From: Novosphingobium marinum
GTDB taxonomy: Bacteria; Pseudomonadota; Alphaproteobacteria; Sphingomonadales; Sphingomonadaceae
DNA length: 64,000 bases
Direction: 5' to 3'
NCBI RefSeq assembly: GCF_013408095.1
Contig: NZ_JACBZF010000003.1
Coordinates: forward strand, 62,001 to 126,000
The position numbers were made by a program, and so were the translations under genes. The stretch's first letter is position 1, and the number at the start of each line of letters is the position of its first letter. Shown one piece after another: positions 25,924 through 34,554 of this stretch. Below the pieces are notes generated by a model. The model ran no database searches, was not told the origin of the DNA, and worked only from the letters and a program-made list of their open reading frames with translations.

Positions 25924-27378
25924 ATGATGCAAAGCGGGCTCCGGCCCGGCCTTGCAGCCGGGATCGCGATTCTGTCGCTGGCGGTGGCCTCGCCCGTGTC
26001 GGCCGATACGCTGCGCGAAGCGTTGTCGCAGGCATACCGGACGAACCCGACTCTCGAAGGCTCGCGCGCCCAGCAGCGCGCCCTTGACGAAACCGTGCCG
26101 ATCGAGCGTGCTGCAGGCCTGCCCTCGGTCAATGCGCAGGCCACGCATGTCGAATTCGTGAAGAACAGTTCGAACAGCTTCACCAGTCCGGAGCGGGCGT
26201 TCAGCGCCGACCTCAACCTCGGCGTGCCGATCTACTCGGGTGGTGCGGTGAAGAATTCGGTCAGGGCTGCGAAGAATCGCGTCGAGGCCGGGCAGGCGGA
26301 CCTGCGTGCGACCGAATCGGCGATTTTCTCGCAAGTCGTCGCCGCCTACATGGACGTCATCCAGAACGAGGCGATCGTCGGGCTGAGCAGCAATCAGGTC
26401 GACGTATTGGGCGTGAACCTGCAGGCCACGAGCGACCGGTTCGAGATCGGCGACCTTACCCGGACCGATGTCGCCCAGTCGCAGGCGCGCCTCGCCCTTG
26501 CCGAGGGTAACCTGAGATCGGCGCGGGCAAACCTCGTATCGGCGCGTGAGACCTACATCCAGCTCGTGGGCGAGGCTCCCACGAATCTCCAGCCACCCCC
26601 GCCGCTGCCGAACCTGCCTGACAGCCCGCAGGACGCCGTGGCGATAGCGCTCGATTTCAATCCCGACCTGATCGCGGCGAAGGAGCGCGTCGACGCGGCG
26701 CAGAACGAGATCGACGTTGCCGGCTCGACCCGCCTGCCCACGGTCGAGATCTTCAGCACCGGCGGTTACAACGATTACTTCGGGACGCTGGGCGGACCTA
26801 CGTCGAGCCAGTTCGACCAGACCGAAACCACCGCGCAGGTCGGCGTGCGCGCCTCGATCCCGCTGTTTCAGGGGGGGCGGCCTGCGGCGCTGCGCAGGCA
26901 GGCGCAAGCACTGGCCGCGGCGCAGATGGAACAGGTGATCGAAGTCGAGCGCGACGTCATCGCTCAGGTGCGCGCCGCTTATAGTTCATGGCGCGCATCG
27001 CTGGCGCTTATCGAATCATCGCAAGTCGCAGTCGATGCCGCCGAGCTCAGCCTCGAAGGCGTCCGCGCCGAAAACAGCGTCGGGAACCGCACGATCCTCG
27101 ATATCCTGGACGCCGAGCAGGAGCTGCTCGACACCCAGGTGCGGCTCGTGCAGGCGCGCCGCAACGCATACGTCGCGGGCTTCTCGCTGCTGGCTGCGAT
27201 GGGCCGGGCCGAAGCGCGCGACCTGAACCTCGACGGTGGCGTTCTTTACGATCCGGAGGTCAATTATCGCCGGGTGCGCGGCAAGTGGTTCGACTGGGAC
27301 AACGATCCCGCTCCGGTCGCGCAATCTACGCGAACCGTTGACACACCGGCCCAAGACGGTTCAATTCAATCCGATTAA
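25924..27378 (+). CDS. TolC-family outer-membrane efflux channel
   Basis: A 484-residue outer-membrane protein. A signal peptide (residues 1-28, AVASPVSADT) is followed by two tandem OEP repeats, recognised by SQAYRTNPTLEGSRAQQRAL, LGVPIYSGGAVKNSVRAAKN and TRTDVAQSQARLALAEGNL in the first repeat, and QVGVRASIPLFQGGRPAALR and VGNRTILDILDAEQELLDT in the second. It makes a trimeric channel for type I secretion or drug efflux; no transporter partner is adjacent. The start is two bases after the preceding stop, so it is coupled to the PCMT-like gene. Confidence 0.93.
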   Translation: MMQSGLRPGLAAGIAILSLAVASPVSADTLREALSQAYRTNPTLEGSRAQQRALDETVPIERAAGLPSVNAQATHVEFVKNSSNSFTSPERAFSADLNLGVPIYSGGAVKNSVRAAKNRVEAGQADLRATESAIFSQVVAAYMDVIQNEAIVGLSSNQVDVLGVNLQATSDRFEIGDLTRTDVAQSQARLALAEGNLRSARANLVSARETYIQLVGEAPTNLQPPPPLPNLPDSPQDAVAIALDFNPDLIAAKERVDAAQNEIDVAGSTRLPTVEIFSTGGYNDYFGTLGGPTSSQFDQTETTAQVGVRASIPLFQGGRPAALRRQAQALAAAQMEQVIEVERDVIAQVRAAYSSWRASLALIESSQVAVDAAELSLEGVRAENSVGNRTILDILDAEQELLDTQVRLVQARRNAYVAGFSLLAAMGRAEARDLNLDGGVLYDPEVNYRRVRGKWFDWDNDPAPVAQSTRTVDTPAQDGSIQSD

Positions 27379-27404
27379 CTATCTTTGCCCAGGGGGACAG
27401 GGCG

Positions 27405-27869
27405 ATGCGTCAGGCGAGCGAACCAAGCGTCGAGGAAATCCTCGAATCCATCAAGCAAGTGATCGCGCGCGACAATCGCGTGGGCGCGCTTGAAGAACGA
27501 CGCCGAAGGGAGATTTCGGGCGTTCCCGGCGACGAGGTGGAAAGCGACGATGTGCTCGACCTCGCGCTCGATGCCGAACTCGTGCCCGGGGACGAGAATT
27601 TCGACAATGACGGCGAGGACGACGCGACCTCGCCACTCCTTGCCGAAGATGCCCAGGCTTCGATGCGCGAATCGCTTGCGGCGCTGGCCATGCTCTCGAC
27701 GCCGGGAGCCCAGCCGCAGATCGTACGCTCGGGCGAAACCTCGCTCGAAGGCCTCGTGCGCGAGATGCTGCGACCCGCGCTTGCGGAATGGCTGGACAAA
27801 AACCTTCCGCCGCTCGTCGAGCGGATGGTGGCGACCGAGATCAAGCGGATCGTCGGCAAGAAGGATTGA
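27405..27869 (+). CDS. PopZ-like DUF2497 protein
   Basis: A 154-residue protein with the two conserved ends of the PopZ pole-organising family: N-terminal EPSVEEILESIKQVIARD (6-23) and C-terminal LVREMLRPALAEWLDKNLPP (about 117-136) with RMVATEIKRIV. The middle is acidic and low in complexity, as in PopZ (VESDDVLDLALDAELVPGDE). Caulobacter PopZ anchors the ParB-parS centromere at the cell pole, so it may work with the parAB-parS system found later in this window. Confidence 0.87.
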   Translation: MRQASEPSVEEILESIKQVIARDNRVGALEERRRREISGVPGDEVESDDVLDLALDAELVPGDENFDNDGEDDATSPLLAEDAQASMRESLAALAMLSTPGAQPQIVRSGETSLEGLVREMLRPALAEWLDKNLPPLVERMVATEIKRIVGKKD

Positions 27870-27954
27870 ATTTCGCCGCTAGCGGCCCGACGTTCGTATT
27901 CATGACGAAACCATTTGTGCACCGCCCGGTTGAGGATCGCTCGCGGGATCGCAC

Positions 27955-28329
27955 GTGTTAAGGAGCCGGGAAAAGGAGCTTTCGCAGGCGCGCCGCGCGT
28001 TGGACAAGGCGGGCGGAGAGGACATCCGACGGCATATCTTCCTGTGCGCCGAGCCGCGGAAAGCGAACTGCTGCTCTCCCGAGGTCGGCGCGGCCTCGTG
28101 GAAATACCTCAAGAAGCGGCTAAAGCAGCTCGATCTCGACGGTCATGGCGGAGTCGCGCGAACCAAGGCCGATTGCCTAAGGATTTGCGAAGCCGGCCCG
28201 ATCGCGGTCGTCTGGCCGGACGGTGTCTGGTACCACAGCTGTACCGAAGACGTGCTCGAACGGATAATCCAGCAGCACCTGATCGGCGGTGAGCCGGTCG
28301 AGGAGTTCCGGCTTCTTCCCGCAAGCTAG
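27955..28329 (+). CDS. Thioredoxin-like [2Fe-2S] ferredoxin
   Basis: A 124-residue protein of the thioredoxin-like ferredoxin family. Cysteines C31, C39/C40, C74 and C78 ([11 protein letters not shown] and [12 protein letters not shown]) have the usual Cx8-12C and Cx3C spacing; the tail [15 protein letters not shown] is also family-typical. The GTG start at 27955 is tentative; the N-terminal 20 residues are poorly conserved. It overlaps the convergent gene by 4 bases. Confidence 0.85.
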   Translation: MLRSREKELSQARRALDKAGGEDIRRHIFLCAEPRKANCCSPEVGAASWKYLKKRLKQLDLDGHGGVARTKADCLRICEAGPIAVVWPDGVWYHSCTEDVLERIIQQHLIGGEPVEEFRLLPAS

Positions 28330-28619
28330 CGGTTGCGCTCTTCCTCGAGCTTGTCGGAGATGGCGCCGTCGTGGCCCGTCCCGCTCGACAGGAAGACCAG
28401 ACCCATCAGGGCCGAAGTCAGCAGCATCGCAAATCCGATGCCGAGCGCGGTCGCGATATAGAAGTGGATCGAGACCAGCCCGTTGCTCCGATAGAGCACG
28501 TAAAGCGAGCCGACCACCATCGTGACGGTGACCAGCATCATCCATTTCATCAGGCGACGATAACGCGCCCACGCGTGCGCGGCGGTCTTCGGGTCGTCTA
28601 GCGGTGAGGGCGGGACCAT
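28326..28619 (-). CDS. Small inner-membrane protein, 97 residues
   Basis: Unrecognised protein with two membrane segments (about 26-47 and 54-80) joined by a short loop [10 protein letters not shown]. Charged N-terminus [16 protein letters not shown] and charged tail [10 protein letters not shown] are probably cytoplasmic. The start at 28619 is the first ATG after a long frame with no family content. No motif indicates its role. Confidence 0.62.
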   Translation of the reverse strand: MVPPSPLDDPKTAAHAWARYRRLMKWMMLVTVTMVVGSLYVLYRSNGLVSIHFYIATALGIGFAMLLTSALMGLVFLSSGTGHDGAISDKLEEERNR

Positions 28620-28751
28620 GTACGCCAATTGGCTCCGCCGGCGGGTTGTTGCAAGACGAATCTTGGTCGCGCGGGGCCGGGGTGCGGCGAACTGGCGCTG
28701 CTGCGCCATATGTGGCACTCTCCGAGTCATACAAACCGGGAGAACGAGACG

Positions 28752-29183
28752 ATGTCTATCGCCAGGATCATCGAGGGTCGCAACGCCGCCGACATTATCA
28801 CCTGCGACGTAGAAATGACCGTCCGGCAGGCGGTCAACCTGCTTGCCGGGCGGAGAATCGGGGCCATGCCCGTGATGGAGCAGGGTCAGGTCGCCGGCGT
28901 GTTTTCCGAACGCGACGTAATCTACCGCCTCGACAGCAACGGGCCGGGCATCCTCGAAACCCGTGTCGGCGACGTGATGACCGCTCCGGCGGTGACGGTA
29001 TCCTCGGACTCGTCGATCGACGAGGCACTGTCGATGATGACCAAGCGCCGGATACGCCACTTGCCGGTGGTCGATCAGGGGCGGATGATCGGGATCGTGT
29101 CGATCGGCGATCTGGTCAAGTACCGGATCGACGCCATCGAGTCGGAAGCGGCGGCGATGCGCGACTACATTCGCACGGCCTGA
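28752..29183 (+). CDS. CBS-domain protein
   Basis: A 143-residue protein made of two CBS motifs (residues 12-65 and 75-130): RQAVNLLAGRRIGAMPVM, VAGVFSERDVIYRL, VGDVMTAPAVTVSSDSSI and RRIRHLPVVDQGRMIGIVS. Pairs of CBS motifs bind adenosine nucleotides. The ATG is preceded by GAGAACGAGAC. It has no fused effector, so it is a stand-alone nucleotide sensor with an unknown partner. Confidence 0.92.
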   Translation: MSIARIIEGRNAADIITCDVEMTVRQAVNLLAGRRIGAMPVMEQGQVAGVFSERDVIYRLDSNGPGILETRVGDVMTAPAVTVSSDSSIDEALSMMTKRRIRHLPVVDQGRMIGIVSIGDLVKYRIDAIESEAAAMRDYIRTA

Positions 29184-29240
29184 ACCCGCACGGACGGGCT
29201 CCCGCTTGCCGCCCCGGGCAGCGAACCCTACATCGGTACC

Positions 29241-29573
29241 ATGACCGAACAGAGCGTTACCCTTAGCCCCAGCGCCGCCGAACGCGTCGCGTTCATCGCC
29301 GGAAAGCAGGGCAAGCCTGCAATCCTTCGCCTCTCCGTGGAAGGCGGCGGCTGTTCCGGTTTCCAGTACAAGTTCGGCCTTGCCGATGCTCCCAAAGGCG
29401 ACGACGCGGTGTCCGAGACTGCCGGGGTACGGCTGATCGTCGATCCGGTCAGCCTCGACCTCGTCGGCGGGTGCACGGTCGACTACGTAGAATCGCTCGG
29501 CGGCGCGGCGTTTCGCGTCGAAAACCCGAACGCGACCGCCGGCTGCGGCTGCGGCTCGAGCTTCGCCGTGTGA
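29241..29573 (+). CDS. erpA: A-type Fe-S carrier (ErpA/IscA-like)
   Basis: A 110-residue HesB-fold carrier that transfers clusters to target proteins. The three cluster cysteines C38 (EGGGCSGFQY), C102 and C104 (GCGCGSSF) are present. The GTG of xth overlaps its stop (GTGA). Whether it is ErpA, SufA or IscA cannot be decided by sequence alone. It is far from the suf operon but is the only A-type carrier in the window. Confidence 0.92.
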   Translation: MTEQSVTLSPSAAERVAFIAGKQGKPAILRLSVEGGGCSGFQYKFGLADAPKGDDAVSETAGVRLIVDPVSLDLVGGCTVDYVESLGGAAFRVENPNATAGCGCGSSFAV

Positions 29574-30352
29574 TCAAGGTAGCCGGGTTCAACATCAACG
29601 GGGTTCGCGCGCGGCTGCCCAGGCTCCTCGAATGGCTCGAGGAAACGCGCCCTTCGGTCGCCTGCCTTCAGGAAATCAAGTGCCAGGACGATGCGTTTCC
29701 GGCGAACGAGTTCGAAAAGCTGGGCTACAAGGCGATCTGGCACGGGCAGAAAGGCTTCAACGGCGTTGCGATCCTCGCGGACGGCGAAGCCCCGGTGGAG
29801 GTCGGTCGCGGCCTTGCGGGCGATCCCGAGGACGAGCATTCGCGCTACATCGAGGCGGATGTCTTCGGCATCCGGGTTTCCTGCATATACCTGCCCAACG
29901 GTAACCCGCAGCCGGGGCCGAAATTCGACTACAAGCTTCGCTGGATGGAACGCCTGCGCGACCGCATGGCCGAAATCTCGGCAGAGGAAATCCCTGCCGT
30001 CGTGATCGGCGATTACAACGTGATCCCGTTCGACAGGGACGTCTGGTCGCCCGCCGCGATGTCGGGCGACGCGCTGATGCAGCCCGCCTCGCGCGACGCC
30101 TATTTCCGCCTGCTGGCAGATGGCTGGACCGACGCGATCGGCCTTCACAATCCGCGCGGGGGCGTCTGGACCTACTGGGATTACCAGGCCGGCGCCTGGC
30201 AGCGCGATCACGGGTTCCGGATCGATCACGCACTGCTCTCGCCCGAGCTGGCCGACAGGCTCGATTCCTGCGGCGTCGACAAGGCCCATCGCGCGCGCGA
30301 GAAGGCGAGCGATCACGCCCCGGTCTGGGTCCGGGTGCGAGACGCAGCCTGA
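29570..30352 (+). CDS. xth: Exodeoxyribonuclease III / AP endonuclease
   Basis: DNA repair enzyme of the EEP family, 260 residues. Metal and catalytic motifs are FNINGVRARL (N7), LQEIKCQD (E34), SCIYLPNGNP, VIGDYNVIPF (D and N), FRIDHALLSP and SDHAPVWV. The GTG start at 29570 overlaps the erpA stop. Exonuclease III acts at abasic sites and 3' blocks. The gene is convergent with the cell wall hydrolase. Confidence 0.95.
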   Translation: MIKVAGFNINGVRARLPRLLEWLEETRPSVACLQEIKCQDDAFPANEFEKLGYKAIWHGQKGFNGVAILADGEAPVEVGRGLAGDPEDEHSRYIEADVFGIRVSCIYLPNGNPQPGPKFDYKLRWMERLRDRMAEISAEEIPAVVIGDYNVIPFDRDVWSPAAMSGDALMQPASRDAYFRLLADGWTDAIGLHNPRGGVWTYWDYQAGAWQRDHGFRIDHALLSPELADRLDSCGVDKAHRAREKASDHAPVWVRVRDAA

Positions 30353-30378
30353 GCCTCCCGCCGCGAACGGCGAGAGGC
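30353..30378. terminator. Possible bidirectional hairpin after xth
   Basis: GCCTC-cc-GCCG-cgaa-CGGC-ga-GAGGC begins directly after the xth stop codon. It lies between two convergent genes and could stop transcription in both directions. There is no U-run, so the call is weak. Confidence 0.4.
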
Positions 30379-30397
30379 GGATACTCAGGCTAACGGA

Positions 30398-31045
30398 TCA
30401 GCGATAGAAGACGTGGTTGTCGACGCGCGCGATGCGCGTCAGGCGCCAACGCGGCGAGACGCGGGCGGCATGGAAGAAAAGCGCGCCCTCGACGGGGCTG
30501 GTCCAGCTACCCGAATGCGCGATCTGCGCAATCGCGACCGCTCGCTTCCAGGCATTGGAGCCCTTGCGAATCGAGGGCATCGAATTGCCGCGCACGAACG
30601 AGAATTGCGAGCGTTGGAACACGACACCGCAATAACTGTCGGGGAACCGGCCCGACTTCTTGCGGGCGACAATGACGCGACCGACGGCAAGCTGGCCGTT
30701 GAGCGTTTCGCCGCGCGATTCGAAATAGACGGCACCCGCGAGGCAGTGCAGATCGCGCGAGAGCTCCGACGGAGCCGGCTGCGCTCGCACCAGTTCGGCA
30801 AGCGATGCTGCCGACATCGGGGCTTCCTCGGCGAAATCTGGCGTCTCGACGGCATCTTCCTCGACTTCCTTTTCTGGAAGCGGCTGGACGAGAGGCTCGG
30901 AAACGAATTCCACCTTCTGTTCCGGCTCGATAATCGCGGGGATCATCTCCTCCGCGAAGGCGCCCGAACCGGTAGCGCCAAAAAGAGCGGTCAACATGGT
31001 CGCAGCCACGGCAGCGCCGCTGGCCATTCTCAGCTTGATTCGCAT
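30398..31045 (-). CDS. SleB-like cell wall hydrolase
   Basis: A 215-residue secreted hydrolase of the Hydrolase_2 (SleB) family. The signal peptide spans residues 1-31 (FGATGSGAFAEE). A glutamate-rich spacer (35-90) is followed by the catalytic domain: HCLAGAVYFESRGETLNGQL with the active glutamate, VIVARKKSGRFPDSYCGVVF and ALFFHAARVSP. Probably a lytic transglycosylase or amidase acting on peptidoglycan. Confidence 0.88.
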   Translation of the reverse strand: MRIKLRMASGAAVAATMLTALFGATGSGAFAEEMIPAIIEPEQKVEFVSEPLVQPLPEKEVEEDAVETPDFAEEAPMSAASLAELVRAQPAPSELSRDLHCLAGAVYFESRGETLNGQLAVGRVIVARKKSGRFPDSYCGVVFQRSQFSFVRGNSMPSIRKGSNAWKRAVAIAQIAHSGSWTSPVEGALFFHAARVSPRWRLTRIARVDNHVFYR

Positions 31046-31233
31046 CTATTCCACAATTTAGGCGGTGGACTGCCCGACACAGGTTGGGAACCCTCTTCGT
31101 CCCCCAAGCGTAGTACGCTCGTAACAAGACCTGCCGGCCGCCCCCCGTCTGCGCGCTAGCCCGGACAACCGTATGCCGTCCGAACCGCCTGCGCCGAAGC
31201 GGTGCGGCCCATTCGTTCCGCAGCGCAGCAAAG

Positions 31234-31575
31234 TCAATCGGAAAATTCGGGCGCGCCGATAAGCCGTTCACCATGCGCGATATCCAGTTCCACGATCCAG
31301 AGATCGTCATCCTGCGCGGCGCGCCTTTCGAGAAAATTAAGGAAATCTGCGGGATTCCGGGAATCCTCGGTCCGTGACAGATGCCAGGCACGCGTACCGT
31401 CCGCCTGCGGCATCCGCTCCCATGCCCGGCTTTTCCGGCCGCTTTCGGTAACGACGACCATCAGCGTTCCCGCTTCACGATGCCCCTTGGAAACGACCGT
31501 GGCAAAGCCTCCCTCGGCCTGAACGCGGCGGATCAGCCCCGCGATCTCGACGTGGGCCGGGAGCCGCGGTTCCAT
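31234..31575 (-). CDS. DUF1491 family protein
   Basis: A 113-residue soluble protein of the DUF1491 family, known only from alphaproteobacteria and without assigned function. Conserved features are LIRRVQAEGGFATVVSKGH, GTLMVVVTESGRKSRAWER and DDDLWIVELDI. It starts one base before the stop of the upstream thioesterase gene, so the two may be cotranscribed. Confidence 0.8.
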   Translation of the reverse strand: MEPRLPAHVEIAGLIRRVQAEGGFATVVSKGHREAGTLMVVVTESGRKSRAWERMPQADGTRAWHLSRTEDSRNPADFLNFLERRAAQDDDLWIVELDIAHGERLIGAPEFSD

Positions 31576-31576
31576 T

Positions 31577-32065
31577 TCAGCCCGCTTTCGACGACGGAGT
31601 ATACCCCGGCAGGCTGGAGAGCGGGATGCGCGAACGCATGAACGTGCCGGTGCCGCGTCCGATCTCTTCTCCTTCGGCGTCGAGCAGGCGCGATTCGGCC
31701 ACGAGCACTCGCCGGCGACCGCTGATCCAGTGACCTTCCGCGATCGCCTCGCCCGAGTGCAGCGGAGCGGTGAAGTGCAGGTTGAACGAGGTGGTCAGCA
31801 GGAAACGGTCGGTAACGTGCGTGTTGGCGGCGTAGAAGGCCGCATCGTCGAGCATCTTGAAGTAGATCGTCCCGTGAGCGGCGCCGGCGGCGTGAAAAAC
31901 CGACGGATCGACCGTGAACCGGATCCGCGAGCGACCGTCGCCGACAATCTCGAGCGTCGATCTGAAAAGATGGTTGATCGGTGCCGAAGCGTAGAGCGCC
32001 TCGAGCCCGCGCCAGTGCAGCGCCGCACCGCCCTCGCTATCAGGCGGCGTCGCGGTCGATGACAT
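31577..32065 (-). CDS. PaaI-type hotdog thioesterase
   Basis: A 162-residue single-hotdog protein. The conserved Asn/Asp region is INHLFRSTLEIVGD and the core helix is HAAGAAHGTIYFKMLDDAAFYAAN; TSFNLHFTAPLHSGE follows. These enzymes hydrolyse acyl-CoA thioesters. The gene begins inside the last 26 bases of ptsN. Substrate unknown. Confidence 0.83.
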   Translation of the reverse strand: MSSTATPPDSEGGAALHWRGLEALYASAPINHLFRSTLEIVGDGRSRIRFTVDPSVFHAAGAAHGTIYFKMLDDAAFYAANTHVTDRFLLTTSFNLHFTAPLHSGEAIAEGHWISGRRRVLVAESRLLDAEGEEIGRGTGTFMRSRIPLSSLPGYTPSSKAG

Positions 32066-32501
32066 TGCAGAGCACGCCGAAGAGCGCCTCGGGCTCGGTG
32101 GCTTGCGTGAGCATCTGGTGCATGTGTTCGTCGCGCATCATCCGCGAGATGGCGGCGAGTGCGTGCAAATGCGTCGATCCGGCGGCCTCGGGCGAAAGCA
32201 ACCCGAAGACGAGGTCGACCGGCATGCCGTCCGCCGCATCGAAGTCGACCGGAGACTGAAGTTTCAGGAACGCGGCGAGCGGACGCCCGACCGAACCGAG
32301 CCGCGCGTGCGGGATGGCAACGCCGCGCCCGAAACCGGTGCTGCCGAGGTCTTCGCGGTCGCGTAGTCCCCCGCGCACGTCCTCGTGGTCGAGGCCATAG
32401 ACCTTCGCAAAGGTGCCGGCGAGCAGTTCCAGGATTTCCGGCTTGCTTCCAGCCGGAACGATGGCGACTGCCTCGGGCAGGAGAGTGAATAGCGCTGTCA
32501 T
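32040..32501 (-). CDS. ptsN: Nitrogen PTS enzyme IIA (PtsN)
   Basis: A 153-residue PTS EIIA(Ntr) protein that accepts phosphate from NPr/EINtr and regulates potassium uptake and nitrogen metabolism. The phosphoryl histidine H65 is in GVAIPHARLGS, and DLVFGLLSPEAAGSTHLHALA follows. It lies downstream of hpf, as is common in alphaproteobacteria, with a 113-base gap containing a GCCCGA-AAAAA-TCGGGC hairpin (32550-32570). Confidence 0.92.
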   Translation of the reverse strand: MTALFTLLPEAVAIVPAGSKPEILELLAGTFAKVYGLDHEDVRGGLRDREDLGSTGFGRGVAIPHARLGSVGRPLAAFLKLQSPVDFDAADGMPVDLVFGLLSPEAAGSTHLHALAAISRMMRDEHMHQMLTQATEPEALFGVLCNVIDRDAA

Positions 32502-32614
32502 CTTCTGTTCTTGTCAAACGGCCCGGCAATGCCGGACCTATAGCCTGAAGAGCCCGAAAAAATCGGGCCGCATTCACGCATCTCGGTCTGTAAATGGCCC
32601 CGGATCAGGAGGCG

Positions 32615-33190
32615 TCAGGACGGTTCGACCCAGCCGATCGAGCCATCGTCGCGGCGGTAAACCATATTGTGCCGCCCCGTGCCAGCGTTTTTGAAGAAAA
32701 GGGCGGTCGTATTGCGCAGGTCGAGCATCATGACGGCGTCGGAAACGGTCGTCTCGGGCACGTCCACGCGTGTTTCGGCGATCACGACAGGCGCATCGGG
32801 CGTCTCGCTCTCGTCGTCGGTTTCGACGAAGGGGGGCTCCTCGAAGATGACGTAGGCGGCTTCCTCCTCCTTCAAGGCGTGGACCGCCTGCTCGTGCCTG
32901 TCCTTCAGGCGGCGCTTGTAGCGGCGAAGCTGCTTGTCGATCTTTTCCGCCGACTGTTCGAAGGCCTGGTGCGCATCGTGCGCGATCGCGGAACCCTTCA
33001 GGAGCAGTCCCTGCATGACGTGCATGACGATATCGCATCGGAACGAGGCCGCGGGCGCCTTGCCGAACGTGACGTGAGCGGACAGGGCGCGGTTGAAATA
33101 CTTCTCGACCATCGCGGTAAGCCTGTCGTTGGCATGCGCCTGGAGCGCTTCGCCGGTGTCGATCTGGTGGCCGGAGATGCGGATATCCAT
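32615..33190 (-). CDS. hpf: Long-form ribosome hibernation factor HPF
   Basis: A 191-residue protein. Residues 1-100 form the ribosome-binding RaiA/HPF fold (DIRISGHQIDTGEALQAHA, VEKYFNRALSAHVTF); residues 130-191 are the dimerisation tail of long HPF (TVSDAVMMLDLRNTTALFFK, YRRDDGSIGWVEP). The long form joins two 70S ribosomes into 100S. It precedes ptsN, so nutrient status may control both. Confidence 0.94.
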   Translation of the reverse strand: MDIRISGHQIDTGEALQAHANDRLTAMVEKYFNRALSAHVTFGKAPAASFRCDIVMHVMQGLLLKGSAIAHDAHQAFEQSAEKIDKQLRRYKRRLKDRHEQAVHALKEEEAAYVIFEEPPFVETDDESETPDAPVVIAETRVDVPETTVSDAVMMLDLRNTTALFFKNAGTGRHNMVYRRDDGSIGWVEPS

Positions 33191-33210
33191 TATTTTCGTT
33201 CTCCTGGAAT

Positions 33211-33900
33211 TCAGGCCTTACCGCTCCACAGCGGGGCCTCTATCGTCTTCAAGAATTCGGCATGGGCCGCCATTTCCGCCGCACTCGCCGCATGAGGGCG
33301 GGGCGCACGGAAAGGCCTGTCCTGCCGGTGGGAAATCGTTTCGGCAATCGCGGTTTCGCTGGCCTCGGATACGAGTTCGAGCCCGATCTGCCTGCCTCCG
33401 CGAAGCTCCACGTAGACTTGCGCGAGCAATTCGGCATCGAGCAGTGCGCCGTGCAGCGTGCGATGGCTGCGATCGATGCCGTAGCGGGTGCACAACGCAT
33501 CGAGCGAAAACTTCGCTCCCGGATGGCGCACCCGCGCGAGCGCGACCGTATCGACCATGCGCTCCAGCGAGATGGGCGCAAGGCTGCACACCGCTAGCTC
33601 GGCATTGAGGAATCCGAAATCGAAGCCGGCGTTATGCGCGACCAGTGGGCAATCGCCGAGGAATTCGAGCAGCTCCTCGACCTTCTCGGCAAAGCGCGGC
33701 TTGTCCGAAAGAAAGGTGTCGGAAAGCCCGTGAATCGCTTCGGCTGCCGCGGGCATCGGGCGATCGGGATTGAAATAGGCATGAAAGGTCCGGCCAGTCG
33801 CCACCCGGTTCATCATCTCGATGCAGCCGATCTCGACCATCCGGTCTCCGCCTTTCGGGTCCAGGCCGGTCGTTTCGGTATCGAAGATGATCTCGCGCAT
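33211..33900 (-). CDS. dnaQ: DNA polymerase III epsilon subunit (proofreading exonuclease)
   Basis: A 229-residue DnaQ-type 3'-5' exonuclease. ExoI is IFDTETTGLDP (acidic D7 and E9), ExoII is VAHNAGFDFGFLN, and ExoIII is HGALLDAELLAQVY. The C-terminal tail (RPFRAPRPHAASAAEMAAH) would bind the polymerase. The ATG at 33900 (MREIIFD) was chosen rather than the longer reading. It is origin-proximal and lies 51 bases downstream of coaE. Confidence 0.95.
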   Translation of the reverse strand: MREIIFDTETTGLDPKGGDRMVEIGCIEMMNRVATGRTFHAYFNPDRPMPAAAEAIHGLSDTFLSDKPRFAEKVEELLEFLGDCPLVAHNAGFDFGFLNAELAVCSLAPISLERMVDTVALARVRHPGAKFSLDALCTRYGIDRSHRTLHGALLDAELLAQVYVELRGGRQIGLELVSEASETAIAETISHRQDRPFRAPRPHAASAAEMAAHAEFLKTIEAPLWSGKA

Positions 33901-33951
33901 CTCTATCCATATCGTTCCGCGAAACGCCCGAAGCAAGAGCTTCGCGCGGGT

Positions 33952-34554
33952 TTATTCATCCTGAGTCAAGCTGTGCGCCAGTCGCTGCACGGCATGACGC
34001 GTCTCGGCCAGGGAGGTTCCGGTGTCGATAACATAATCCGCATTGCGGCGTTTCTCCGCGTCGGGCATCTGCAGGCCCAGGATCCGCTCGAACCTGGCCT
34101 CGGTCATGCCGGGGCGGGCCAGGACGCGCTGGCGTTGCGCTTCGGCGGGTGCCGATACGACGAGCACGGCATCGACTTCGTCCCGTCCTCCCTTTTCGAA
34201 AAGCAACGGTATGTCGAATACGACCAGCGGACTCTCCGCGTGATGTGCCAGGAAATCCCGGCGCGATTGCGCGACGGCGGGATGGACGATCGCCTCGAGA
34301 CGGGCCAGCGCCGCGGGATCGTCGAAGACGGCGGCACCCAGTCTTGGCCGGTCCACACCTTCGGGGCCGGTAGTGCCGGGAAATCCAGCCTCGATCTGGG
34401 CAACGAGCGAGCCGCCGGGTCCCTGCATTTCGTGGACGGCGGCGTCGGCATCGAAGACCGGTACGCCCAGTCCCTGGAACATCGCGGCCACGGCGGACTT
34501 GCCCATGCCGATCGAGCCGGTGAGGCCGAGTACGAAGGGCCGGCGCGAAGTCAT
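33952..34554 (-). CDS. coaE: Dephospho-CoA kinase
   Basis: Final enzyme of coenzyme A synthesis. The P-loop GLTGSIGMGKSAVA is at residues 10-23, VFDIPLLFEKGG and the later LGLQMPDAEKRRNADYVIDTG are typical. It has 200 residues. It overlaps aroE by ATGA, part of an operon of five origin-proximal housekeeping genes. Confidence 0.96.
   Translation of the reverse strand: MTSRRPFVLGLTGSIGMGKSAVAAMFQGLGVPVFDADAAVHEMQGPGGSLVAQIEAGFPGTTGPEGVDRPRLGAAVFDDPAALARLEAIVHPAVAQSRRDFLAHHAESPLVVFDIPLLFEKGGRDEVDAVLVVSAPAEAQRQRVLARPGMTEARFERILGLQMPDAEKRRNADYVIDTGTSLAETRHAVQRLAHSLTQDE

Noticed and set aside
32545..32575. GCCCGA-AAAAA-TCGGGC hairpin as terminator of hpf
   Set aside because: Short stem with the A-run inside the loop and no U-tail; too weak to call.
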